Assembly (NCBI GenBank): GCA_964405825.1
Contig: CAYOPI010000068.1
Location: 1 to 16,606 of the forward strand
Source of the DNA: JBHJGM01 sp964405825
GTDB lineage: Bacteria > Verrucomicrobiota > Verrucomicrobiia > Opitutales > JBHJGM01
DNA length: 16,606 bases
Direction of reading: 5' to 3'
Shown here: piece by piece, positions 1-7,169 of the stretch
Numbering within the stretch: position 1 is the first letter of the stretch
How the letters are laid out: every line of letters begins with the position of its first letter
The notes under the pieces: model-generated
Database searches by the model: none
Seen by the model: the letters and a program-made list of their open reading frames with translations, nothing else
What the model was told of the DNA's origin: nothing
Translations under genes and position numbers: made by a program

Positions 1-1547
1 GTGGGCCGCGGGCCTGTCGATTCACGCAGGACGAGGTCGGCCTCGATCAACGCGCGAATGGTCTGCACCGACTCGCTCTCGGGGTCACGCAGGTTGAGGG
101 GGTCGTAGTCGAAGCGCAGCCACGGCACCAGCGCCAGCGCAACCAGCCCCAGCACGACCGCCACCGCCCGCACCGGACGCGGATGCGTCTGCGGCACGGC
201 CAGGATGGGGTGAGGGCGGGCAACCGCGTCGGCCCCGTTCAAACGCGGTCGCACCGGCCACAGCTTCAGCAGCGCCAGCAGCAACGTCAGCGAAACCAGA
301 AAGCTCAGCAGCATCCCCACGCCGGCGATCAGTCCCAGCTCGGCCACACCGGCAAAGCCCGTTGGCACGAAGGCGAAGAACCCCAGCATCGTCGAGGCCG
401 TGCACAGCAGCAGCGACGGACCCACCATCACCAGCGCCTCGGTGATCGCCTCGGCCCGCCGCAGCCCGCGCCGCAACTCGTCGCGGTAGTGCAGGCACAG
501 GTGAATCGCGTAGTCCACTCCCAGCCCGATGTAGAGCACGGCAAAGGCGATCGAGATCATGTTCAGGCTGCCCACCGCCAGCGCGGCAAAGCCCGCCGTC
601 AGGATCAGCCCGCTGACCAGCGTCAGCAGCACGGCCACGATCAGGCCAAACGAGCGCAGGCTCCAGGCCAGCACCAGCGCGACCAGCACAAAGGCCAACA
701 CCCCCGCCTGAATTGCCCCGCTGGTGGCTGCTTCGATCTCCTCGTGCTTCAGGCCGAGTTCGCCGGTCAGCCGCACCGAAGCCGGCACCGCGGCCGCCTC
801 GATCGCCTCCGCCGCCAGCGCGCGCACCCGCTCGATCGCCGGACCCGCCGGCTTGACCTTCGCGTAATCCAGCACCGGCCGCACCAGCAGGAGTTGCCGG
901 CTGATCGTAGCGGCGGGGGCGTCTTCCTCGTCCTCGGTCTGCATCAGCCCCTGCCACGAAAGCACGACCGCCGGGTCTTTCCCGCCGTCCTGAAGCACCA
1001 GCGTCAATTCGTCCAGAAGCGGCTCGAGGGCCTCCATCTGATCGGCGTCAGCGTTGGCCACGAACTCGCCCAGCCGGTCGAAGAGCCCGCGCAGCGACGG
1101 GTCGCGTTGCAAAGCCGCCAGGAACGGCTGCGTGGGTGCGAGCCGGTCGCCCAGCTGCGCCAGTTCCTCCGCCTCGCGAAAAAGCAGCCCGTTACGCCGG
1201 AAGAAATCGCGGCCGCCCGGCCAGTAAACGGACTCAATCAACGCGTCGGCCTGCATCGACGTCTCCAGCGCCTGGGCCACTTCAAAGGCAAACTCCGGCA
1301 CCGGCGATTCCACCACCACCAGCAGCACGTCGTCAAACTGCGGGAAGGCCGCGTTGAGCTGCGCGCGGTCGCGGCGAAAGTCCAGCGCCTCGTCAAAGAG
1401 TTCAGCCGTATTGGCGTTGATGCCCAGATGCCCCTGCAGGTAGAAAAACGACGCCCCGGTCAACACCAGCACCACCGCGATGCACAGCCAGCCACGCCGC
1501 AGCACCAAGGCCGCCCACGCGCGGAAGAATGCATCCAGTCGCCGCAT
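1..1547 (-). CDS. hpnN: Hopanoid-associated RND transporter HpnN (N-terminal part, cut by window edge)
   Basis: An open frame of 515 codons reads from an ATG at 1547 to the left edge without a stop; full-length HpnN/MMPL proteins are roughly 850-900 residues, so about 60% is present. The translation has a first membrane helix at residues 19-37, then a periplasmic domain starting GINANTAELFDEAL, then a block of five to six helices (about 280-430) containing the MMPL/SSD-type segment GLGVDYAIH (341-349). A further helix lies at 460-476, followed by FDYDPLNLRDPESESV (479-494), which marks the second periplasmic domain of HpnN. Family role: inner-membrane export of hopanoids towards the outer membrane. 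An in-frame stop at 1560-1562 limits the start; ATG 1547 is the best choice, though no clear Shine-Dalgarno is seen. It diverges from the paraoxonase-like gene with only 51 bp between them. A generic MMPL lipid exporter is the alternative, but the hopanoid neighbours favour HpnN. Confidence 0.87.
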   Translation of the reverse strand, partial: MRRLDAFFRAWAALVLRRGWLCIAVVLVLTGASFFYLQGHLGINANTAELFDEALDFRRDRAQLNAAFPQFDDVLLVVVESPVPEFAFEVAQALETSMQADALIESVYWPGGRDFFRRNGLLFREAEELAQLGDRLAPTQPFLAALQRDPSLRGLFDRLGEFVANADADQMEALEPLLDELTLVLQDGGKDPAVVLSWQGLMQTEDEEDAPAATISRQLLLVRPVLDYAKVKPAGPAIERVRALAAEAIEAAAVPASVRLTGELGLKHEEIEAATSGAIQAGVLAFVLVALVLAWSLRSFGLIVAVLLTLVSGLILTAGFAALAVGSLNMISIAFAVLYIGLGVDYAIHLCLHYRDELRRGLRRAEAITEALVMVGPSLLLCTASTMLGFFAFVPTGFAGVAELGLIAGVGMLLSFLVSLTLLLALLKLWPVRPRLNGADAVARPHPILAVPQTHPRPVRAVAVVLGLVALALVPWLRFDYDPLNLRDPESESVQTIRALIEADLVLRESTGPRP

Positions 1548-1598
1548 CGTGGACAGCAATCACGCCTGAACCCCCGCGTCAACCAACACTCCCGCCGC

Positions 1599-2789
1599 AT
1601 GTCGCGCCGCCGCCTCCTTCGCGTTGTCCTTGCAGCCGTTCTCGCGGGGGTGTTGGTCCTGCTCGCCTTCGTCCTGCACCGCGTGGCCGACATGGGCGGC
1701 TTCAACCACCCCGAACCCAGCGGCGCTCCCCTCCTGCCCAGCACCACCATGGAGAAAATCCCCCTGCCGGCCCCCGCCGAGGATTTTGAAATTGCTTACA
1801 GGTATCTCTTCCTCAGCTGCGGCGGTGTCTTGCCGGAAGGACAGCGCGGTTCACAGATTGTCCTGCACGATCCCTTTTCAGGTTTCCCAAGCAAGTCCGG
1901 ACTTCCCGAACCTCCGATGGAGTTGCTGGGTGCGCCAAATGACTTTCACCCACACGGCATCTCTGCAGCGACACGGCCTATTACCGTGTATTCCGCCCCT
2001 CCAAGCGGGTTGCTGTACGGTGCCAGTGTCTTTGTCGTGAACCACCGAAAGGGCAGCCCGCCCACGATCGAGCAGTTTCGGGTCGTTGCGTCCTCCTTCG
2101 ACAAAGTGAGTCTGCAGCATCAACGCACCCTGGCCGATCCGCGGCTCACCTTCCCCAACGATGTCGTGGCGCTGGACGAACACCGCTTCTTTGTCACCAG
2201 CAACCCCGACCAGAAATCGCTCGCGCAGCGCCTCTCGATCTTTGCCGGGATCGCCGAGGGCAACCTGCTGTACTACGACGGCACCAGGTTCCACGAGGTC
2301 GCCAGGCTGGACTTTCCCAACGGCATCGCCCGATTCAACGATCGCCTCCTGGTTGCCGAGACCGTGGGCGGCACCATCGCGGTTTTTGACGGCCTCGACG
2401 ACCCCCTTTCAATGTCCACTGAACCCGACCACCGTATCGATGTGGCCACCGGCATCGACAACCTCACCATCGGCGACGACGGCTATCTCTATGCCGCGGT
2501 GCACCGTAACCTCTTTTCCCTTGCGGCTCACCGCAAGGACCCATCAAAACGCTCGCCCTGGGCAGTTTATCGGCTGCCCGTCAGCGCGCTGGAACCCGGC
2601 CAGGCCCTGCCCGAAAAAATGTCGTTGTGGCTGGAGGGCACCGGCGCGCACATTTCCGGCGTCAGCGTGGCGGGCTTCTGGCACGGCTCCTACATCTTCG
2701 GCTCGGTCGGCGACCCCTACCTGCTGCGCCTCACCCTGAAAGAACCCACTCCTCCAGCTGCTTCCGCACCGGGAACGCCACCCGAGTGA
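1599..2789 (+). CDS. Membrane-anchored paraoxonase/arylesterase-like lactonase
   Basis: 396 residues. Residues 6-27 form one hydrophobic helix (signal anchor), followed by a six-bladed-propeller-type domain close in length to paraoxonases (PON). Aligning from memory with human PON1, all expected calcium ligands and catalytic histidines are present: E61-D62 (in AEDFEIA), H119 (in FHPHGIS), H149 (in VVNH), N187 (in FPNDVVA), N241 (in FPNGI), D287-N288 (in IDNLT). The C-terminal GVSVAGFWHGSYIFGSV matches the last PON blade. PON-family enzymes hydrolyse lactones and aryl esters in a calcium-dependent way; the substrate here is unknown. Start chosen at ATG 1599 because it opens directly into the signal anchor; the frame is open far upstream (to about 183), but that stretch is antisense to hpnN. 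The 3' end overlaps the convergent hpnG by 59 bp. Strictosidine-synthase-like or SMP-30 proteins are alternatives, but the ligand pattern is PON. Confidence 0.85.
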   Translation: MSRRRLLRVVLAAVLAGVLVLLAFVLHRVADMGGFNHPEPSGAPLLPSTTMEKIPLPAPAEDFEIAYRYLFLSCGGVLPEGQRGSQIVLHDPFSGFPSKSGLPEPPMELLGAPNDFHPHGISAATRPITVYSAPPSGLLYGASVFVVNHRKGSPPTIEQFRVVASSFDKVSLQHQRTLADPRLTFPNDVVALDEHRFFVTSNPDQKSLAQRLSIFAGIAEGNLLYYDGTRFHEVARLDFPNGIARFNDRLLVAETVGGTIAVFDGLDDPLSMSTEPDHRIDVATGIDNLTIGDDGYLYAAVHRNLFSLAAHRKDPSKRSPWAVYRLPVSALEPGQALPEKMSLWLEGTGAHISGVSVAGFWHGSYIFGSVGDPYLLRLTLKEPTPPAASAPGTPPE

Positions 2790-3444
2790 GGGTCTGCGTG
2801 GCCGTGTGCGACTGCTTGGCCAGGTGAAGGAGCGTGCGCCCGTGCGACAACGCGCGAGAGGGCACCTTCACCCAGCGTATCTTTCCATAGGCGTCGCTCA
2901 GCTCCAGCACCTCCGGCGGCAGAGCCTGGTGGACCGGGTCGATCACCGCGCGCATGGCGACGAAGGGCAGGCCCGCTTCGGCGGCCACCCGGGCAACGGC
3001 CATGCTCTCCATATCCGCCGCACTGGCGCGGGTCTGCTCGCCCAGCCGGGTCTTGGCTTCGGTTGAGCCGAGCACCTGCGTCGCCTCGGCCATCGGAACC
3101 TCCCGCACGTCCGCCAGACGAATGATCCGTTCGACCACGACCTTGCGCAGCCGAAAGTTCGCTTCAAGCACCTGCCCGTTCGCACCGTGCAACTCCTGCG
3201 GCATCATCAGCGCTCCGGAAGGTATGTCCGCCTGCAGCCCCGCGCACGTTCCCCAGCTGATCAGCGCCTCCACGCCTTTTTCGACCAGCGCCCGCGCCGC
3301 TGCGGTCGCCCGTTCAGGTCCGATGCCGGCCAGGTACACGTACGTCAGCCCGGACGGATGGGTCACGGCTTCTCCCGCCACGGCTGCCTTGCCGACCACC
3401 GCGCGCGCTTCAAAGAGCAGACCCGAAACGTAACCCGTCTTCAC
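2731..3444 (-). CDS. hpnG: Hopanoid-associated nucleoside phosphorylase HpnG
   Basis: 237 residues, the usual size for HpnG/MTAN-like phosphorylases. Characteristic segments are SWGTCAGL (63-70), the nucleoside-binding ADMES (143-147, with E146 in the position that binds ribose hydroxyls in the superfamily), and FVAMRAVIDPVHQALPP (161-177). In the hopanoid pathway HpnG removes adenine from adenosylhopane, giving a (phospho)ribosylhopane on the way to C35 bacteriohopanepolyols. It is cytoplasmic. The start is a GTG (3442-3444), 8 bp after the stop of the squalene synthase gene, so the two are almost certainly cotranscribed and perhaps translationally coupled; no strong Shine-Dalgarno is seen. 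Its 3' end runs 59 bp into the convergent paraoxonase-like gene. MTA/SAH nucleosidase is the alternative, but the context decides for HpnG. Confidence 0.9.
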   Translation of the reverse strand: MKTGYVSGLLFEARAVVGKAAVAGEAVTHPSGLTYVYLAGIGPERATAAARALVEKGVEALISWGTCAGLQADIPSGALMMPQELHGANGQVLEANFRLRKVVVERIIRLADVREVPMAEATQVLGSTEAKTRLGEQTRASAADMESMAVARVAAEAGLPFVAMRAVIDPVHQALPPEVLELSDAYGKIRWVKVPSRALSHGRTLLHLAKQSHTATQTLTRVAFPVRKQLEEWVLSG

Positions 3445-3452
3445 GCAATCCG

Positions 3453-4580
3453 CTACAGCTCGGCCGGGTCAAAGGGGCTGGTGTCGAGCGTGCCGGGCTG
3501 CTCCAGCGGCACGCCCCGGCCAAACATCCAGAACGCCCCCGACAGCAGCCAGTCCTGCCCGGCGGCCACGTTGGTGAAACCGAGGCAGGCCTTGACCGTG
3601 CGGCGCGAAATCTTGACCTGTCCGCCGCTTGTGAAATCCGGATGCGCGTGGATGCGGCGCAACGTCAGCAGCGCCATCCCCAGCGCCCGCAGGCAAAATC
3701 GCCGGATGCCCGGCTGACTGGACGGGATGGCCAGGGTGTACCGCAGCGCGTTGCGCAGATGCCCGTGGGCGTGCCCCAGCAACGTCCGCAGACCCGCGTG
3801 CAACCGCTCCGGGTCGCCGCTGCGCAGTGCATCGAAATTCTCGCCCTCGGCCAGCCCGAAGACCTCGCGTGGCAGCCAGCAGGCCGAGCGCTCGCGATCC
3901 TCCCACACGTCCTTGAGAATGTTGGTCATCTGCAGACCCTGCCCGAAGGACGGTGCCAGCCGCCGCAAGCTTTCCGCGTTGGCCTGTGCGTTGGGGTCGT
4001 AAGCACAGAAGAGATCGGTCAGCATCTCGCCGACCACGCCGGCGACAAAGTAGCAGTAGCGGTTCATCGCCTCGAGCGTCGCCACGCCCTCGGTTCCGCG
4101 TTCGGCCGCTTCCTGAAACCCGGCCATCCCCGAGGCCATCACGTGTACGCAACGTTGCAGGGCCTGCTGCTGGGCCGTTTCCAGCCCGTGGGTGATCGCG
4201 ATCACCCGGTCGACCTGCTGGATCAACACGTGCTCGGCGGGAATCGTCTGCTCGGACAGACCGGGGGCCAGTGCCGCGCCAAAAGGGCCGGCCGGTTCGG
4301 TCCCGGCCACCACCCGCGAAAAGCGCTCCAGCAGCGCGCGTTTCTCAAACGCGTTCAGCGCCGGCTCATCCTCGATTGTGTCCAGGATGCGGCAAAGCAG
4401 GTAACCGTTGCCGACGGCTTCGCGCAAGCCCTCGGGCAACTGCGGGATGGTCAGCGCAAAAGTCCGCGAGACGCCCTGAAGCATCTCGTCCTGAAAAACG
4501 TCGTCGGCCGCGGTGGTGCGCGCTGCCGCCTCGGGGGACTCGCCGCGGGGCTCCACTGTGCTCTCGGCCCTGGTCAACAT
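3453..4580 (-). CDS. sqs: Squalene synthase (farnesyl-diphosphate farnesyltransferase type)
   Basis: 375 residues. Two aspartate-rich substrate/Mg motifs are present: DTIED (67-71, within YLLCRILDTIEDE) and DVWED (224-228, within NILKDVWEDRE). The helix YCYFVAGVVGEMLTDLF (175-191) is typical of true squalene synthases. The motif style and the length of about 375 resemble the single-enzyme eukaryote-like squalene synthase (two farnesyl-PP to squalene with NADPH) rather than HpnC or HpnD, which are near 280-300 residues and need HpnE. ATG 4580 was chosen because CAGGGAAG (4583-4590 on the complement) gives a good Shine-Dalgarno about 3-8 nt upstream and the conserved domain begins soon after; the frame is open further upstream but reads across the divergent control region. 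It is the first gene of an sqs-hpnG pair and is divergent from ispH. No C-terminal membrane helix of the yeast type is obvious. Confidence 0.88.
   Translation of the reverse strand: MLTRAESTVEPRGESPEAAARTTAADDVFQDEMLQGVSRTFALTIPQLPEGLREAVGNGYLLCRILDTIEDEPALNAFEKRALLERFSRVVAGTEPAGPFGAALAPGLSEQTIPAEHVLIQQVDRVIAITHGLETAQQQALQRCVHVMASGMAGFQEAAERGTEGVATLEAMNRYCYFVAGVVGEMLTDLFCAYDPNAQANAESLRRLAPSFGQGLQMTNILKDVWEDRERSACWLPREVFGLAEGENFDALRSGDPERLHAGLRTLLGHAHGHLRNALRYTLAIPSSQPGIRRFCLRALGMALLTLRRIHAHPDFTSGGQVKISRRTVKACLGFTNVAAGQDWLLSGAFWMFGRGVPLEQPGTLDTSPFDPAEL
4190..4207. repeat. Perfect 18-bp palindrome inside the squalene synthase gene
   Basis: GGGTGATCGCGATCACCC is identical to its own reverse complement over all 18 bases, with no spacer. 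It lies in the sqs codons for the VIAITHG region. No second copy was noticed in the window. It may be a chance effect of codon choice or a protein binding site. Confidence 0.6.
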
Positions 4581-4629
4581 AACTTCCCTGTCATTGAAGC
4601 GCTTGCCGAAGTGTTCGGTACTGCGCTTT

Positions 4630-4658
4630 GGCGTAGAACCCCACCGCTCACAGGTCAA
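4630..4658 (-). promoter_or_regulatory. Possible sigma70-type promoter for sqs-hpnG
   Basis: On the complement strand TTGACC (4653-4658) is followed after 17 bp by TACGCC (4630-4635), about 50 bp upstream of the sqs ATG. The -35 is good and the -10 is poor, so this is only a candidate within the 199-bp region shared with the divergent ispH. I found no convincing promoter for ispH in the same region. Confidence 0.3.
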
Positions 4659-4779
4659 AGGAAAATCGCGCACCTTTGCCCGCTGGGCCCTGTGCCGGCC
4701 TTGCCTTTTGCCTTGAACTGCGCCCGCGCCTCCCCCAGAAAACCCCCGACGCCGACCTTCGGCTCTGCGTGCAAGACTG

Positions 4780-5778
4780 ATGTCCCAGCAACTCCTTATC
4801 GCCCAGCCCCATGGTTTCTGTGCGGGTGTGGTGCGCGCCATTGACATTGTCGAGCGGGCTCTCGAGCGCTACGGCGCACCCGTCTACGTCCTGCACGAGA
4901 TTGTCCACAACCCCCGGGTGCTGGCCGACCTGCGCACGCGCGGTGCCATCTTTACCGAGGACATGTCCACGGTTCCCCGCGGCTCGGTCCTCGTCTTCAG
5001 CGCGCACGGAATGCCCCGCAGCCGCTACGACGAAGCCGCCCAGCGTGGCCTGCGCGTGATCGACGCCATCTGCCCCCTTGTCCTGAAAGTCCACCGAGAG
5101 GTGACACGCTACGCCGCCGAGGGCCGCGAGGTCGTCCTCATCGGCCACGAAGGCCACGTCGAGGTCAAAGGCATCCTCGGCAGCTTCGACGACTCCGAGG
5201 GCGGCCGCATCCACCGGGTGGGCTCGGTTGACGACGTCGCCGCGCTGAACGTCCGTCACCCCGACACCCTGGCCTACGTCACCCAGACCACCCTTTCCCT
5301 GCGCGAGACCGAGACCATCATCGGGGCCCTGCGCCAGCGCTTCCCGAAGATCTCCGGGCCCCTGCGCGAGGACATCTGCTACGCCACTCAGAACCGCCAG
5401 AACGCCGTCGACGCCATCGCCCCCCGCATCGATGTGCTCGTGGTCGTGGGCGCGCACAACAGCTCCAACTCCAATCGCCTGCGCGAAGTCGGTGCCAGCC
5501 ACGGTCTGCCCGCCCTCCTCGTCGAGCATCCCGACGAATTGCGCCCGCACTGGTTCGATGATCAGGCAAGGATTGGGTTGACCGCAGGAGCCTCAACGCC
5601 AGATTGCCTCATAAACGATGTCATCGAGCGCCTGCGGGAGATGGGGGTGCGGCGCGTGGTCGAAGCCGCCGCTTTCGAGGAAAACGTCCACTTCCCCCTG
5701 CCCGCTTCCCTGAATACAGCCCGCCCCAGCGAAACACCCGTCAGCCCGCCACCCCAACCGGCACGCAACCGGCTTTGA
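4780..5778 (+). CDS. ispH: 4-hydroxy-3-methylbut-2-enyl diphosphate reductase IspH (LytB)
   Basis: 332 residues. The three cysteines that hold the iron-sulfur cluster are present: C14 (HGFCAGV), C98 (AICPLV) and C200 (DICYATQNRQ). Active-site residues follow the family: H43 (IVHN), H76 (SAHGMPR), H126 and E128 (GHEGHVEV), the T-rich VTQTTLS near 168-171, SSNSNRL, and GASTPDCLIND. The enzyme makes the last step of the MEP pathway, HMBPP to IPP and DMAPP. The final 20 or so residues after FPLPASL are proline-rich and lie outside the conserved fold. It starts the ispH-hpnH pair (56 bp gap) and is divergent from squalene synthase, so precursor supply and squalene/hopanoid synthesis sit side by side. 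ATG 4780 is directly followed by the conserved N-terminus, which fixes the start; a Shine-Dalgarno is not evident. Confidence 0.96.
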   Translation: MSQQLLIAQPHGFCAGVVRAIDIVERALERYGAPVYVLHEIVHNPRVLADLRTRGAIFTEDMSTVPRGSVLVFSAHGMPRSRYDEAAQRGLRVIDAICPLVLKVHREVTRYAAEGREVVLIGHEGHVEVKGILGSFDDSEGGRIHRVGSVDDVAALNVRHPDTLAYVTQTTLSLRETETIIGALRQRFPKISGPLREDICYATQNRQNAVDAIAPRIDVLVVVGAHNSSNSNRLREVGASHGLPALLVEHPDELRPHWFDDQARIGLTAGASTPDCLINDVIERLREMGVRRVVEAAAFEENVHFPLPASLNTARPSETPVSPPPQPARNRL

Positions 5779-5834
5779 TTCATCTGGTCTAACTATCCGG
5801 CAACCCTTTCACTGCAAACGAGGAACCTAACGAG

Positions 5835-7082
5835 ATGGCCGTCCCGATCCGACAACAAGTGCGCGTAGGCACTTACCTGCTCAAGAAGCGCCTCAAGCGC
5901 GAGAAACGCTACCCGCTGGTGCTGATGCTCGAGCCCTTGTTCCAGTGCAACCTGGCTTGCGCCGGCTGCGGCAAGATCGACTATCCCGAGCAGATCCTCA
6001 AGCGCCGCCTCAGCGTCGAGGACGCCCTCAAGGCTGCCGACGAGTGCGGCGCGCCGATGGTCTCCATCCCCGGGGGCGAGCCGCTCATCCACAAGGAGAT
6101 GCCCCAGATCGTCCAGGGGCTGATCAAGCGCAAGCGCTTCGTTTACCTCTGCACCAACGCGATGCTGCTCAAAAAGCGCATCGACGACTACAAGCCATCG
6201 CCCTACCTGACCTTTTCCATTCACCTGGACGGCCTCAAGGAACGCCACGACGCCTCCGTCTGCCGCGAGGGCGTCTTCGAGGTCGCCGTCGAGGCCATCC
6301 AGCTCGCCGTCAGCCGCGGCTTCCGCGTCACCGTCAACTGCACGCTCTTCAACGGCGAGGACCCCGACGAGGTGGCCGAGTTCTTCGACTTCGCCATGCA
6401 ACTGGGCGTGGAGGGGATCACCATCTCCCCCGGCTTCAGCTACGAGCGCGCCCCCCGCCAGGACGTCTTCCTCTCCCGTCGCCAGACCAAGCAGCTCTTC
6501 CGCGACATCTTCAAGCGCGGCGAGGAGCGCAAGGCCAAGGGCAAGCGCTGGATCTTCAACCAGTCCAGCCTCTTCCTGGACTTCCTCGCCGGCAATCAGG
6601 ACTACAGTTGCACCGCCTGGAGCAACCCCACCTACAACATCTTTGGATGGCAGCGCCCCTGCTATCTGCTCGTTGCCGAGGGCTATGCCCAGTCCTTTGA
6701 CGAGCTGATGAACCAGACCGACTGGTCCAAGTATGGCACCGGCCGCAATCCCAAGTGCGAAAACTGCATGGTCCACTGCGGCTACGAGGGCTCGGCCATC
6801 GAGGACACTTTCCGCCGCCCCCTCACCGCTATCAAGGTGGCCCTGCGCGGACCCAGGACCGACGGGGAGATGGCCCCCGACCCGGTGCCCGTTTACGACA
6901 CCACCCGCGATACCGAGTCCGAGGTGACCCTCGCCATGGCCGGCAGCAACCAGGCCGCCCGCACCTCCCAGGGCCCTGCCCCCAAGCCCGGTGCCTGCGC
7001 CAGCGGCAGCGCCCAGGCGGCCGCCTCCGACAACGCCGAGGAGCCCGATTCGGAAACCTCCCAGGTCGGCGCCGCCAAGTAA
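5835..7082 (+). CDS. hpnH: Radical SAM adenosylhopane synthase HpnH
   Basis: 415 residues. The radical SAM cluster motif CxxxCxxC is C38-C42-C45 (QCNLACAGCGK), followed by the SAM-binding GGEP at 80-83. The C-terminal part holds C259, C276 and the group C308/C311/C315 (CENCMVHCGYEG). HpnH joins the 5'-deoxyadenosyl radical to diploptene to form adenosylhopane, the first step to C35 hopanoids; HpnG acts next. GAGGA (5820-5824) lies 10 nt before ATG 5835. The last 57 residues or so (359-415) form a low-complexity Ala/Ser/Gly/Glu-rich tail beyond the conserved core. The gene follows ispH by 56 bp and is followed by an intrinsic terminator, so ispH-hpnH is a closed transcription unit. Confidence 0.95.
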   Translation: MAVPIRQQVRVGTYLLKKRLKREKRYPLVLMLEPLFQCNLACAGCGKIDYPEQILKRRLSVEDALKAADECGAPMVSIPGGEPLIHKEMPQIVQGLIKRKRFVYLCTNAMLLKKRIDDYKPSPYLTFSIHLDGLKERHDASVCREGVFEVAVEAIQLAVSRGFRVTVNCTLFNGEDPDEVAEFFDFAMQLGVEGITISPGFSYERAPRQDVFLSRRQTKQLFRDIFKRGEERKAKGKRWIFNQSSLFLDFLAGNQDYSCTAWSNPTYNIFGWQRPCYLLVAEGYAQSFDELMNQTDWSKYGTGRNPKCENCMVHCGYEGSAIEDTFRRPLTAIKVALRGPRTDGEMAPDPVPVYDTTRDTESEVTLAMAGSNQAARTSQGPAPKPGACASGSAQAAASDNAEEPDSETSQVGAAK

Positions 7083-7117
7083 CCAGCGACACAGCTTTCC
7101 CTGCTTGCATTTAGACG

Positions 7118-7154
7118 ACGTCGCCTGCCAACCGGTGGGCGGCGTTTTCTTTTT
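7118..7154 (+). terminator. Rho-independent terminator after hpnH
   Basis: A 12-bp GC-rich stem (7118-7129 with 7134-7145, three G-T pairs) closes a 4-nt loop (AACC). It is followed at once by TTTCTTTTT (7146-7154). It lies 35 bp after the hpnH stop and before the convergent mlaA stop. The other strand has no U-run after the stem, so it acts mainly on hpnH transcription. Confidence 0.88.
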
Positions 7155-7169
7155 GGACGACCCCGGCGA

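Noticed and set aside
183..1598. Open frame continuing far upstream of the paraoxonase-like gene (plus strand, 868 codons in total)
   Set aside because: The upstream part is antisense to hpnN, is Arg/Gln/His-rich with no domain pattern, and the true protein begins with a signal anchor at 1599.
4648..5550. 300-codon minus-strand frame opposite ispH
   Set aside because: Gly/Ala/Asp/Val-rich reverse-complement shadow of ispH, which has all its catalytic residues on the plus strand.
5793..6776. 327-codon minus-strand frame opposite hpnH
   Set aside because: Antisense shadow of the radical SAM gene; Leu/Ala/Gly/Asp-rich and without recognisable motifs.
7118..7154. Terminator as bidirectional between hpnH and mlaA
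   Set aside because: The minus-strand side of the stem lacks a U-run, so only the plus-strand function is supported.
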